64,000 bases of DNA, from contig OY282377.1 of assembly GCA_958295785.1 (NCBI GenBank), forward strand, positions 5,458,896 through 5,522,895. Direction: 5' to 3'. Numbering within the stretch: position 1 is the stretch's first letter; every line of letters begins with the position of its first letter. The DNA comes from an uncultured Latescibacterota bacterium. GTDB taxonomy: Bacteria > Latescibacterota > UBA2968. The notes under the pieces are model-generated. The model had not been told where the DNA came from, did no database searches, and saw only the letters and a program-made list of their open reading frames with translations. This document shows, piece by piece, positions 9,196 through 18,048 of the stretch. A program made the position numbers and the translations under genes.

Positions 9196-9644
9196 TATAC
9201 CAATTTGATTTTTATTTTTCCGTATCCTGCCTCCCATCAGGGATGAATGAGGATGGGGAAAAGACTTACGTAAAGCGTTTGGTTCTGCCTCCATGTGGGT
9301 TGCCTTTGATGCGTTGGCTACGCCTGTGCCTACGGCGTGCGGCGACCGACTTTTTTTCAACAGCAAAAAAAAGTAGGCAAAAAATGCCGCTCTCAAACGC
9401 CAAGGGGCTGGCACAGCGCAAATCGCTTTGCGGGTCGCACAACATGCGTTGGCCTGCAAGGTGGGTTGCAAAATGGCTGTGGGTTGCGAGACGGCCTTGC
9501 GCGCTGTGCGCGATGGCTTTGTCTGATGGTCTTTTGGGATGGCCTGGTTGCCATGGCTTCTTTGAATGACTGCGTAAGGTCAAGGGGATCGCTTGCTGGC
9601 AACATAGCGCATCATATCAGGTCAACAGAAAATCAATTTAGTAT
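9196..9644 (+). repeat. Long interspersed repeat, copy 1 (inverted relative to copies 2 and 3)
   Basis: About 450 bases that match, in reverse orientation, the repeats at 37087-37570 and 49214-49682. The ends are ATACCAATTTG at 9197 and the inverse of AAATTGATTTTCTGTTGACC at about 9616-9644. All copies share a poly-A/poly-T patch, a CAGCGCGCAAGGCCGTCTCG core and the AACAGGCATTCC-like outer part in varying degree. Open frames run through it but are not conserved between copies: a poly-A run has 8 A here and 7 in copies 2 and 3. I treat it as non-coding mobile or repetitive DNA. The gap 9107-9195 holds only a REP-like piece. Confidence 0.8.
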
Positions 9645-9677
9645 TAAAACTAAAGATGACCTATCCCCCTCCAAAAC

Positions 9678-9713
9678 AAAAGGGTCACGGTGTATACGTA
9701 CCGTGACCCTTTT
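9678..9713. terminator. Bidirectional terminator hairpin
   Basis: AAAAGGGTCACGGT at 9678-9691 pairs with ACCGTGACCCTTTT at 9700-9713, a 14-bp perfect stem with an 8-base loop and A/T tracts on both sides. It lies 24 bases past the end of the minus-strand ABC operon. Confidence 0.88.
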
Positions 9714-9736
9714 CCGTTCGCTATGTGCCTGAGCGT

Positions 9737-10408
9737 CTATTCCTCGTCCCCCGCTTTGGTGGAATCCATCGCCGCAGGCGCGGGGATGGACGGGGTCTCG
9801 CTGGTCGTAGGTTTGCCCGATGCAGAAGAATCCGGCGGATCGCCGGTCGCAGATGTTCCTGACGCAGAGGAATCCGTGGGCGCGGGTTTGGGTGGTTTCT
9901 CGCCCCAGAAGGTCGCGTCTGTACTGACCTGATAGACGATGCTTTGATCCGTCAAATACACCTCTGGCCCCTCGCCGATACGCACGTAATTGCGTGCCCA
10001 ATCCGTGCTCGACCTGCCGAATACCGCGTGGGTCTGCAACTCGCCTTTTGCATCGTACACTTTGACGTGCGTGCCTGCCGAATCATCCACAGCGTATTTG
10101 GCCCAATTATCGGCGTTTCGCGTCATCATGGTCTCGCGGCTCACCTTCAGCACCTGATCGAACAGGGCCGTCAACCGGTGGTCGCGCACCTTCAGGGTAT
10201 CGTGCCCCACAATGGTCCACGCGAGATCCTTCTTCTCGAGGGTCAAACTATCGCCCGCCGCGATCATTTCAACCGCGTAAATCCCATCTGTCTGATCGGG
10301 AAACACCGCGCCCGAGGGCGTTGCGTACCCGCTTTCGCGCACCTGCAACAGCGCGTAAATCCCCAGCAGCACCGCAATGCCGATGAGCAGCCATTTCAGA
10401 TTACTCAT
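9737..10408 (-). CDS. DUF4340 domain protein, last gene of a gliding-type ABC operon
   Basis: 223 residues from the ATG at 10408, chosen because GGAGGG precedes it and the conserved start is MSNLKWLL. One N-terminal membrane anchor (residues 5-21) is followed by an extracytoplasmic DUF4340-like beta-rich region (to about 165), then a low-complexity Pro/Ser/Thr tail with two near-repeats of DSSASG. DUF4340 proteins usually follow GldG-like genes in exporter operons, and their function is not established. The start ATGAGTAA overlaps the GldG stop by 8 bases, so translation is coupled. A second DUF4340 gene lies at 61034-62383. Confidence 0.82.
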   Translation of the reverse strand: MSNLKWLLIGIAVLLGIYALLQVRESGYATPSGAVFPDQTDGIYAVEMIAAGDSLTLEKKDLAWTIVGHDTLKVRDHRLTALFDQVLKVSRETMMTRNADNWAKYAVDDSAGTHVKVYDAKGELQTHAVFGRSSTDWARNYVRIGEGPEVYLTDQSIVYQVSTDATFWGEKPPKPAPTDSSASGTSATGDPPDSSASGKPTTSETPSIPAPAAMDSTKAGDEE

Positions 10409-11903
10409 AAAGTCCCTCCAATCGCTTTGCACGCGCGGCCTCGCGCCACCACTGGAACAGGCCATAGCCCATCACCAGCAGCGCGGGCAGCGCGATATTG
10501 ATCGTCTTCAGGGTGGTTCGGGTCGCATCAGCCACAGTTTGCAACGGGCGCGTCGTAATCTCGCGCGAACGCAACGCCACCAAATCCCGATCCCCAATCA
10601 GCACATCCACGGCATTCATCGCAAAAATCCCATTGGACGGCACTTGCCCGCCCCCGCTGTCGAGCAGAAAATCGGATGTGGAAACCAGCACCAGTTGGCT
10701 CATCGCGTTTTCCAAACTGTCCGAAACCGCCGTGGCGTACACGCCCACCACCTTGCCCGGTTCGTTGAGGGATTGAAACGCCTGATTCTGAAGCGGGTTG
10801 AGATTGATAAATCCGGCCGCCGCGCCCGAATGATCAGACGTGACCAACAGGGGCGCGGTCATGCGCGTGGAATCGGCACTGTCGTAGATGATCTCGCTGG
10901 AAAACAGCATCTGCACCTGCTCTAAGCCCGCGACGATCTCGTGGTCCGGGAATGTTTGCAGCACTGGAAAGAAGGGATATTCCACAGCCGAATTAAAGCG
11001 CAAAAACCCGCGCTGTTGCGACACGGTGATCGTGCCACAAATCCTGTCCATCACCAAATTGTCGGCCAGGCTCACGCCAAAGGGTTCGAGCACCTCAAAG
11101 ATATTCGACCGGATCGGCATCCCTTGTTGCGTCTGAAGGTCGCCATTGACCTTGCTTTGCGTCAAAAACAGATTGCCCCCCCGGTTGATATAGCTCTTCA
11201 ACGCGCCGAGCGCGTCTTCGGATAGGGAATCGACAACCCCATTGACGATCAGCAACTCGATATCCCCGGGCACGCCCGCGCTGAGATAGACCGAGCGCAC
11301 GTCGTAGGCTTCGCGCAACTTCACGCTGATTCGCTCCATCGCAGGCGCGGCAGGCCCCACCGTTGCTATCCCGACCACAGCGCGGTTTTCATCCACCAAT
11401 TTCTTGATGCGGGTCGTGATCTCGTATTCCAAGCCCGTGGTCGTCTGGATAACCGGCAACACCTCCCGCTCGTCTCCGTAGAGCAGCACCATCCCCATAT
11501 AGACGCGCTTGACCTCGAACTTGTCGTTTTCGAGCACCTGCAACTGCACGGGTTGAATGCCGGATTTTTGCGCGTCGAGGGCCAGGGTTTCATCGTCGTC
11601 CGGCATGTAAAACTCAAACCGGAAATTGCCATCTGAATACGCGGCGTATTCCTCCAAAATATCCTGCAAATACCGCCGCGTGTTGCCGTATTGCCCGGGC
11701 AAATTTTCGGAAAAATAAACCTTGGCGGTCAACAGATCATCCACCTTGCCGAGCATCGCTTGGCTCGAAGACGACAGGGAATAAATCCGATTCTCCGTCA
11801 AATCGAGACGAAAGAAAAAACCGCGGGAAACCATGTTGCCGATCACCACGAGCGCGATGGCAATGAGAATAAAAAGCACAAACCCCTTTTTAGAATCGTT
11901 CAC
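10401..11903 (-). CDS. GldG-like ABC-type auxiliary protein
   Basis: 500 residues from a GTG at 11903. I chose this start because a perfect GGAGGTGA lies 5 bases before it; that site overlaps the stop codon of the permease gene. It has one N-terminal transmembrane segment (residues 8-26), the family signature FRLDLTENRIYSLS, a large extracytoplasmic domain with a GIATVG...DIELLIVNG Rossmann-like part, and a C-terminal transmembrane helix (about 475-492) ending in a short basic tail. GldG-type proteins pair with GldA/GldF ABC subunits; in Bacteroidetes they are linked to gliding and secretion, elsewhere the role is unclear. Confidence 0.87.
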   Translation of the reverse strand: MNDSKKGFVLFILIAIALVVIGNMVSRGFFFRLDLTENRIYSLSSSSQAMLGKVDDLLTAKVYFSENLPGQYGNTRRYLQDILEEYAAYSDGNFRFEFYMPDDDETLALDAQKSGIQPVQLQVLENDKFEVKRVYMGMVLLYGDEREVLPVIQTTTGLEYEITTRIKKLVDENRAVVGIATVGPAAPAMERISVKLREAYDVRSVYLSAGVPGDIELLIVNGVVDSLSEDALGALKSYINRGGNLFLTQSKVNGDLQTQQGMPIRSNIFEVLEPFGVSLADNLVMDRICGTITVSQQRGFLRFNSAVEYPFFPVLQTFPDHEIVAGLEQVQMLFSSEIIYDSADSTRMTAPLLVTSDHSGAAAGFINLNPLQNQAFQSLNEPGKVVGVYATAVSDSLENAMSQLVLVSTSDFLLDSGGGQVPSNGIFAMNAVDVLIGDRDLVALRSREITTRPLQTVADATRTTLKTINIALPALLVMGYGLFQWWREAARAKRLEGLYE

Positions 11904-11908
11904 GGGTA

Positions 11909-12622
11909 TCACCTCCACTTCCGCATATCAATAACGCGCACTGTCAGCGACAAAAACAACCAGATCAAGGACCCGAAATACACGAGATTGCGCGAATCGA
12001 CAACCCCGCGCGCCAGGTTGGACAAGTGGTAATCCACAGCCATAAATTGAACCGCGCCCGCCAGGGCCACCGGCACAAAAATCAGCAACTTGTCGAAGAG
12101 ATAAAACACCAACACAACCACCGCCGCGAGAATAAATGACACGACCTGATTATCCGTCAAACTGCTCGTGAACGTGCCAATCGCCGCGTAAAACGCGCCC
12201 ACCAGCGCGAGTCCCAAATACCCGCAGAGCACCCCGCCGTAGTCGATATGGCTGCCCACGAGCAACAAGGTCACGAAATGCACCAGCGTAAAGCCCAGCC
12301 CGGCCAGCACCAGCGTAATGGCCGACAAGTACTTCCCCATCACGAGTTCGGAATTTTTGATCGGCAACGTGGTCATCAATTCGTACGTGCCCGAACTCTT
12401 TTCGCGTGCGATCAACCCCATGGTCACCGCGGGCACAAAAATCAGCAAAATCATCGGCGTGATATTAAACAGCGCGCGCATATCGGACTGGCCAAACAAA
12501 AAGAACGTATTGCTGAAGAAATAGCCGTTGAACAGCGCGAAAAACACCAGAAAAATATAGGCCATCGGGCTTCTGAAATACGCGCTGACCTCCTTGCGAT
12601 AAATCGCCATTGCATTACGCAT
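11909..12622 (-). CDS. ABC-2 type permease, GldF-like
   Basis: 237 residues with about six hydrophobic segments. The ABC-2 signature TMGLIAREKSSGTYELMTTLP lies after the second helix at about residues 66-87 (motif core REKSSGTYELM). It is the membrane subunit working with the ATPase encoded upstream; the genes overlap by 8 bases. The stop codon lies inside the Shine-Dalgarno sequence of the GldG-like gene, which implies coupling. Substrate unknown. Confidence 0.9.
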   Translation of the reverse strand: MRNAMAIYRKEVSAYFRSPMAYIFLVFFALFNGYFFSNTFFLFGQSDMRALFNITPMILLIFVPAVTMGLIAREKSSGTYELMTTLPIKNSELVMGKYLSAITLVLAGLGFTLVHFVTLLLVGSHIDYGGVLCGYLGLALVGAFYAAIGTFTSSLTDNQVVSFILAAVVVLVFYLFDKLLIFVPVALAGAVQFMAVDYHLSNLARGVVDSRNLVYFGSLIWLFLSLTVRVIDMRKWR

Positions 12623-13559
12623 GGCCCCCTCCTTCCCCGGTCAGGCCGCGGAACACATCTTCCAAATGCACCTGGTGTTGCGTCATCTCCAAAATGGCCC
12701 AGCCGCTGTTTTTGGCGTACTCAAAAATCGCCTCGCGCGGATCGACTTCGCGGGTGTATTCTATCGACAAAACACTGCGGCCATCCACCGCTTGCGCGTC
12801 TGCAACTTCGATTTCATCGATGTTGCGGGCAAGCCCGGCGATACTCGCCTCATCGGCGTATTTCACATCGAGGGTCAGTTGCGTGCGCCCCTGAAATCCC
12901 GACATCAATTCCCGACTCGTGCCATTGGCGACGATCTCGCCGTGATCGATAATGACGATGCGATCCACAGTGGCTTCGATCTCCTGCAAGATATGGCTGG
13001 AGATGATCAACATCTTGTGCTGCCCGAGTTCTCGAATTAGGTTGCGAATCTCCACAATCTGATTGGGATCCAGCCCCGAGACCGGCTCGTCGAAAATCAG
13101 CACTCTGGGATCGTGCAAAATCGCAGCCGATATCCCGATGCGCTGTTTGTACCCCTTTGAACACGCGGAAATCGGCAGGTGAATCACCTCGCGCAAACCG
13201 CATTGATCGACCACGCGATCCAAAGCCGTTTTGAATGCTTCGGGCGACATGCCGCGAATTTGAGATGTAAATTCGAGATAATCGTAAACCCGCATTTCCC
13301 CGTACAGGGGATTCATTTCGGGCAAATAGCCGATCTGCTGGCGAATCGCCAGCGAATGCGCTTGAATATTCAGGTCATCCATAAAGACATTGCCGGCACT
13401 GGGCGCCAAATAGCCCGTCATAACTTTCAATGTCGTGGATTTGCCCGCGCCATTCGCCCCCAAGAATCCGACGATTTCTCCGTCGTCGATCTCAAAGTCA
13501 ATGCCCTTAAGTGCCTGAAAGTCACCGTAGTATTTTTTCAGATTCTCAACTCGGATCAT
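12615..13559 (-). CDS. ABC transporter ATP-binding protein, GldA-like
   Basis: 314 residues. Walker A GANGAGKST (about 34-42), a Q-loop region, a diverged signature segment CSKGYKQRIGISAAIL where classical ABC proteins have LSGGQ, Walker B RVLIFDEPVSGLDP, and the switch His in ISSHIL. The C-terminal ~90 residues resemble the DUF4162-type extension found in GldA/NatA-like ATPases. It is the first gene of a four-gene minus-strand operon (ATPase, permease, GldG-like, DUF4340). AGGAGG lies upstream of the ATG. Confidence 0.92.
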   Translation of the reverse strand: MIRVENLKKYYGDFQALKGIDFEIDDGEIVGFLGANGAGKSTTLKVMTGYLAPSAGNVFMDDLNIQAHSLAIRQQIGYLPEMNPLYGEMRVYDYLEFTSQIRGMSPEAFKTALDRVVDQCGLREVIHLPISACSKGYKQRIGISAAILHDPRVLIFDEPVSGLDPNQIVEIRNLIRELGQHKMLIISSHILQEIEATVDRIVIIDHGEIVANGTSRELMSGFQGRTQLTLDVKYADEASIAGLARNIDEIEVADAQAVDGRSVLSIEYTREVDPREAIFEYAKNSGWAILEMTQHQVHLEDVFRGLTGEGGGHA

Positions 13560-13668
13560 TGCAGAATTAACCTCCTGTGAGTGAAAGTGAGAGGGAAGAA
13601 GTGAGAGGGTCAGCGGTCAGCACTTGTCTCTTCAGGCGGGCACGGGGCCACGCCCTCCAACGCGCCTT

Positions 13669-14037
13669 TCACCCTCGTTCATCCGTGTTCATCTGGGGTT
13701 GCTTTTGCCTTTCCCTTCTCGTGTCTTGCGATTTTTTTCGTTTTTTTAGCCAGCGTTTGATCGATTGAGGCGTTTCACCGCTTTTTTGTCCTGCCAATAG
13801 GGTTTCAAGCCCAATATGCTCGTCGAGGCCATCCCAGGCAATGCCCTCACCCTGACCCATCAACCGATAGGCATTGCGTTCTTTCTCTGTTCCGTGATAC
13901 AAACGCGGAAACCAGTTGATCGGCACTTTGAGGTACCGCCCATCGTGAATGGAAACAGTAAAGTGGGTTTTAGAAAACCGAACGCCGCCGACGAAATGTT
14001 CGTAATCCGTCTCGTATTTCGGGTTTTTCACAGCCAT
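13669..14037 (-). CDS. DUF2442 domain protein
   Basis: 122 residues from the ATG at 14037, one base after the stop of the DUF4160 frame, with GGAG in the preceding gene's last codons. Residues 1-75 match the DUF2442 pattern (HFTVSIHDGRYLKVPINWFPRL, seen in pieces) and the tail is Lys/Arg rich. The last codons (QPQMNTDERG) come from a dispersed CCTCGTTCATCCGTGTTCAT repeat, so the original C terminus may have been replaced. DUF2442 often sits with DUF4160 in small two-gene units resembling toxin-antitoxin modules; the activity is unproven. Confidence 0.75.
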   Translation of the reverse strand: MAVKNPKYETDYEHFVGGVRFSKTHFTVSIHDGRYLKVPINWFPRLYHGTEKERNAYRLMGQGEGIAWDGLDEHIGLETLLAGQKSGETPQSIKRWLKKRKKSQDTRRERQKQPQMNTDERG

Positions 14038-14038
14038 T

Positions 14039-14282
14039 TTAATTTTCTCCGCCAAATTGTTCATACCACTTTTGCAAAAGCAGGTCTCGGTTATCCTCAA
14101 CCATATTTTTTATTTTGTTGAGTTCATGGTTTCTGTAACCGCCATTTTTTGCCAATGCCACGGGCAGCAGCCAAAACTCGGCAGAACGACCCGTATGCTC
14201 AACGTGAATATGAGGGGCGTTCTCTGCCATCTACACTCCAAAAGAGAAACAAATACGACCCAATTCTCAACGCTACTGGCAT
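14039..14282 (-). pseudogene. DUF4160 gene split by a one-base frameshift
   Basis: The frame starting at 14282 gives MPVALRIGSYLFLFWSVDG and runs out of register at a GGGG run (plus strand 14214-14217). The downstream frame continues APHIHVEHTGRSAEFWLLPV to the stop at 14039. Removing one base from that run joins them into one ~80-residue protein with the DUF4160 layout: an N-terminal MPV.LRIG strand, a P-H-x-H core, and a C-terminal HELNKIKNMVEDN helix. The join lengths match the family exactly. It could be a real mutation or a sequencing error in a homopolymer. It is the partner of the DUF2442 gene directly downstream. Confidence 0.72.
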
Positions 14283-14385
14283 AGCTTTTCCGCCCTTTCC
14301 AAAGCCCAAAACTTAAACAAGTTCCCGAAAAAAAATCAAGTAAAAAAGACGAGATGGAAGTTTAGCCACAAAAGGCGAGCGGTGT

Positions 14386-14427
14386 GTGTAGGGCCGATGC
14401 CCCCGTGCTCGTCCAAAAATACAAGAG
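14386..14427. repeat. REP-like palindrome
   Basis: GTAGGGCCGATGCCCCCGTG followed by CTCGTCC and ATACAAGAGGC, the same unit and trailing ATACAAGAGG seen near 1530. The gap 14283-14508 otherwise shows only TCTTCGCGTTTCTTC-type dispersed repeat and no gene. Confidence 0.6.
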
Positions 14428-14508
14428 GCAAGTCGCCATTAGCCCTCGCCTCTCTTCGCGTTTCTTCGTGGATCCCCCTCTCTCGTCTTCCCTCTTGCGT
14501 CTCCCCGC

Positions 14509-15258
14509 TTACATCCCGTAAATCCGTCCCAAATTTTCCCCAAAGATCTGGGCTTCTGCCTCGTCGCCCAGTTCCAACCGCTGGATCGCTCGTTTGACTT
14601 GAATCGGGCGATATTCCGGAAAATTCGACCCGAACACCACGCGCTCTGCGCCCAATTCATCCACAGCTCGTTTGACCTCGCGGGGCACGGTTTCTTCGGG
14701 GTTATTCGCCCACAACTTGTGAAATCGCAAAATCGTGGTGCCCAAATACACATCGGGGCATTGCTTGCACACTTCAAGGGCAGCGTCAAACCCATCTGGA
14801 AATCCCATGTGATCCATGATGATCGGCACATCGGGCACTTGCTCGGCCACGCGCCCAACGCGCTCCGCGCTGCAATTGTCGCGCCCAGAATGGATCGACA
14901 CCACAATCCCCATATCTCGTGCGGCCTCGACAAATGGAATGACCATTGGATCATCCACATTGTAGTTGTGAACCGCGCCCATCAGCTTGATGCCCCGCGC
15001 CCCGCGATCCACATAGTCCTTCATCGCCGCAATGCCTTCTTCGCCGAGACGCGGATCCATAAGCGGGCAGGGCAACAGCCGGGGATGCCCCGCTGTCTTG
15101 TCGAGCAACCCGTCATTGTCCGGAACGGGTTTGGTCTGAGGCATTACCACCGCCATCTCAAACCCGGCTTCGGCCTCGCATTCGAGCAAGGCATCTACTG
15201 TGATCGGGTGGCCGTACCAATCATCGGTCAAATACGCTTCAAAATCTGCGGTGATCAT
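14509..15258 (-). CDS. Amidohydrolase-family (TIM barrel) protein with altered metal-site residues
   Basis: 249 residues from the second of two adjacent ATGs (15258), which sits five bases after AAGGAG. Barrel strands are recognisable: GARGIKLMGAVHNY, VSIHSGRDN, PIIMDHMG and the final VVFGSNFPEYRP. In amidohydrolase-2 enzymes the N terminus carries D-x-H-x-H and the last strand GSDxP with a catalytic Asp. Here the N terminus reads MITADFEAYL with no HxH, and the Asp is Asn (GSNFP). Other His residues (SIHSG, MDHMG) remain. It may use a reduced metal site or be non-hydrolytic. Confidence 0.75.
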   Translation of the reverse strand: MITADFEAYLTDDWYGHPITVDALLECEAEAGFEMAVVMPQTKPVPDNDGLLDKTAGHPRLLPCPLMDPRLGEEGIAAMKDYVDRGARGIKLMGAVHNYNVDDPMVIPFVEAARDMGIVVSIHSGRDNCSAERVGRVAEQVPDVPIIMDHMGFPDGFDAALEVCKQCPDVYLGTTILRFHKLWANNPEETVPREVKRAVDELGAERVVFGSNFPEYRPIQVKRAIQRLELGDEAEAQIFGENLGRIYGM

Positions 15259-15326
15259 CATTTCTCCTTTCTGCGAATCGGCGCAACGGGCTAGCACATC
15301 TGTATCCACTAATACCAACTATTTGT

Positions 15327-17084
15327 CTATTCGTCCAGCCGAACATCCACGGGTGGCATCTCCAAAATCTGCCGTTGTTGTCCCATCAGGCGTGCAAAGC
15401 GGAAAACCGGTTGCAATTCTGCGGCGAGTTTGATCAGCGCATCGCCATGGCCCAACGTGCGGATCAGCCCTTTTTCCAAGATCATGTCGATCAGCGTCTT
15501 TTCCTCGGGAAATACCTTGAGGTGAAGCGGGGCATCGGCCTCCAATTTCAATGCCTCTCGCACGAGGCGCATCGCGGTTTTCATGCCGCCCAACTCATCG
15601 ACCAAGCCGCGCGCCTTTGCGTCCTCCCCGGTCCACACGCGGCCCTTTGCCACCGCGTGGACATCGGCTTGTGACATGCCGCGCCCTTCGCCCACTTTGG
15701 TCGTAAAATCTTCGTAAATGCGATCTAACCACGTCTGAAATTTCGCCCATTGCTCGGGCGTAAACTCCGCGCCCGACCCCCAGATCAGCGCGTTGTCCCC
15801 CTCTTGCACCTCGTCCCACGTAATGCCCAGGCGTTTCCAAAATTCAGTGGTGACGAACTTGCCGCCCACCACGCCAATGGAGCCGGTCAAGGTGCCGGGT
15901 TGCGCCACGATCTTATCGGCGTTCATCGCCACAAAATAGCCCCCGGATCCAGCGACATTGCCCATCGAGGCAATGACGGGCTTCTCGGCCTGCTTCGCCT
16001 TGGCAACCTCGCGCCAGATCGCATCTGAAGCCACGTAAGACCCGCCCGGCGAGTCAATGCGAAACAAAATGGCGCGCACATCCTCATCCTTGACAGCCGA
16101 GCGAAATGCTTTTGTGAGCGTGTTCGCGCCCATTGTCGTGGAGGCATACGCCGGATCGTAGTTGCTCTTGCCGCGATGCACGGCCCCGATGCCGTAGATC
16201 AGCGCCACCGTCGTCCCTTCACCATACAGGTCGTCCGTGCGTTTGAGATACTCCCCCACACTTAAAAATTCGGTCTCTTTGCCCCATTCGCGCTTGATCA
16301 ACTCGCGCACCTCGTCCCAATACGCCAAGCTATCCACCAGGCCTTCGGCAAGCGCGGACGCGCCCATAAACGGGCCGCGATTGATGATCTCGCGCACCGC
16401 TTCGGGCGTTGTTACCCGCGTGCGCGAAATGCCCAAGACCATCTGATTGGTCATGGATTTCAAAAGTGCCGCGCTCGCCTCGCGGTGCGCGTCTGTAAAC
16501 TCGGTTTCGGTGAACAGATTCATCGCATTTTTATATTCGTGCCGGTGATCCATCTGCACGCCGATCCCCAGCGAATCCAATGCCCCTTTGACAAAGGGAT
16601 GTTCCATCGCCAACCCGGTCAACCCCACATCGCCCGAGGGTTGCAGGAAAATGCGATCAAATGCCGTCGCCAGATAATATCCCCCATTGCCAGAGCCGAG
16701 TTCGCCAAATGTTTCGGCAAAAATCGCCGTGGGTTTGCCGCTTTTTTCAAACGACAGAACCGCGTCTCTGATTTCTTGCACTTGTGCAAAGCCCATCGGC
16801 GCGCCGCCGCCTTGCGCCAGCAGGCCCACAACGCGGTCGTCCGTCGCCGCCATGTCCAATGCCCCCACCACATCGCGCAGTATGAGCACGTCATCTGCCA
16901 GCAGCTTTGCAAATGGGTCGTCGGGCACATGCTCTGCGACCCATTGCTCCAGATTGATCGTCAAAATCACCTGGTCGGGCACGGGTTCTTCGCCCGACTG
17001 CAACGCCAGAACAATGATCAAGACCGTCAGCACGACCACAATTCCGCCAATCCACGCCAAAATTCGACCGATGCGCCTCCGCAT
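15327..17084 (-). CDS. sppA: Signal peptide peptidase SppA, long (67K) type
   Basis: 585 residues, the double-domain length of the E. coli type. One N-terminal membrane anchor (residues 10-29). The N-terminal domain carries the Lys base within HRHEYKNAMNLF (K185), the C-terminal domain the Ser nucleophile in VAGSGGYFVAM (S380), as in the E. coli Lys209/Ser409 arrangement. It degrades cleaved signal peptides in the membrane. AGGAGGTAT precedes the ATG closely. It is on the same strand as the amidohydrolase, with a 68-base gap. Confidence 0.93.
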   Translation of the reverse strand: MRRRIGRILAWIGGIVVVLTVLIIVLALQSGEEPVPDQVILTINLEQWVAEHVPDDPFAKLLADDVLILRDVVGALDMAATDDRVVGLLAQGGGAPMGFAQVQEIRDAVLSFEKSGKPTAIFAETFGELGSGNGGYYLATAFDRIFLQPSGDVGLTGLAMEHPFVKGALDSLGIGVQMDHRHEYKNAMNLFTETEFTDAHREASAALLKSMTNQMVLGISRTRVTTPEAVREIINRGPFMGASALAEGLVDSLAYWDEVRELIKREWGKETEFLSVGEYLKRTDDLYGEGTTVALIYGIGAVHRGKSNYDPAYASTTMGANTLTKAFRSAVKDEDVRAILFRIDSPGGSYVASDAIWREVAKAKQAEKPVIASMGNVAGSGGYFVAMNADKIVAQPGTLTGSIGVVGGKFVTTEFWKRLGITWDEVQEGDNALIWGSGAEFTPEQWAKFQTWLDRIYEDFTTKVGEGRGMSQADVHAVAKGRVWTGEDAKARGLVDELGGMKTAMRLVREALKLEADAPLHLKVFPEEKTLIDMILEKGLIRTLGHGDALIKLAAELQPVFRFARLMGQQRQILEMPPVDVRLDE

Positions 17085-17282
17085 AAATACCTCCTGATAA
17101 CAAAATAAACCGCGAAAAGGATGTGTTTTGTCAGGAGTCTAAATTAGCGACTCGCGGGCGATTATTCAACAGAAAAATCGCAGTTGTCAGTACGAGCCCC
17201 AAGCAGTCAGTAAAACAAACTCGCAAGGGTGAAGCGGGGGAATGGATAGATGAACGCTGACCGCATCAGGAGAAAAAAAAAG

Positions 17283-17317
17283 AAAACGCCCCAGCATCGA
17301 AAATACCGAGGCGTTTT
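17283..17317 (-). terminator. Terminator after the DUF1854/ABC cluster
   Basis: AAAACGCC at 17283-17290 pairs with GGCGTTTT at 17310-17317; on the minus strand a long T-rich tract follows. It lies 78 bases beyond the DUF1854 stop. The gap 17085-17394 otherwise holds no gene. Confidence 0.75.
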
Positions 17318-17394
17318 GTGTACCGAGTAAATCCAACTTCAGGAAGTAATGAGAAAAATATTGCGAAACGCTTTTGGCGGATCGGCATCTGCGT

Positions 17395-17928
17395 TCACAC
17401 CACCGACTCCAACAACCCCTGACTGCGGCGGTCGAGGGCTTTGATGTCGGGCACTTCAAAGCGGTTGCCATCCACATCAAAAATCATGACTCGCGTATCG
17501 CCCAACCACTGCGCGTTTTCGGCCACGGACTTGGCGACAAAATCCCGGCTGCCCCGGTCCGTATCCACGGTCCAATACGTCACGCCGTACTCGTTTTGCA
17601 ATGCCTCGATCTTCTGGATTTCCGCGGTCAAGTACCGCTTGTCCAGTTCCTCATGCACCAGGGGCCGACTCTCTTCGGGCAATTCGGACAGGTCTTTGAC
17701 CGTACAAATCGCTTCGTCCTTGCTGTCCAGAATGGAAAAATAGCGATTTGGCTCGGTCAACGGCGCAGCCCGAACCACTTTCACGCGGGTGTAGGAGCGA
17801 TCCCCTTCAATCGTCATCCGCAAAATCCATTCCGGCTCTTTGAACAACCGAATTTTGCGCGGATCTACCGATTCGGGATGCGCCATCTCAATCGGTATCG
17901 GCTTCCAGTCCTCTGTTTTTTCCGTCAT
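17395..17928 (-). CDS. DUF1854 family protein
   Basis: 177 residues from the ATG at 17928, preceded by AGGTGAGGA. A predicted beta-rich soluble protein with recognisable segments WILRMTIEGDRSYTRVKVVR, PNRYFSILDSKDEAI and the C-terminal ALDRRSQGLLESVV. From memory, DUF1854 genes occur beside exporters with an N-terminal extension like the two upstream here, and in some bacteria both are annotated as associated with cyanophycin metabolism. No cyanophycin synthetase is in this window, so that role is not supported here. It probably works with the two ABC proteins. Confidence 0.8.
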   Translation of the reverse strand: MTEKTEDWKPIPIEMAHPESVDPRKIRLFKEPEWILRMTIEGDRSYTRVKVVRAAPLTEPNRYFSILDSKDEAICTVKDLSELPEESRPLVHEELDKRYLTAEIQKIEALQNEYGVTYWTVDTDRGSRDFVAKSVAENAQWLGDTRVMIFDVDGNRFEVPDIKALDRRSQGLLESVV

Positions 17929-17947
17929 ATTCCTCACCTTTTGAAAC

Positions 17948-18030
17948 GGGCGAGCACGGGGCATCGCCCCTACACACCGCTCGTCTTGTATCTTTCATTT
18001 TCGGGCGAGCACGGGGGCCGCGCCCCTGCG
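17948..18030. repeat. Two REP-like palindromes
   Basis: GGGCGAGCACGGGGCATCGC at 17948 (ending CCCTAC) and GGGCGAGCACGGGGGCCGCG at 18003 (ending CCCCTGCG). In the first, GGGCGA pairs with TCGCCC. A CTTGTATCTTTC spacer links them. They lie between DUF1854 and the first ABC gene. Confidence 0.7.
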
Positions 18031-18048
18031 TTTCTGTCCTCGCTTCTT

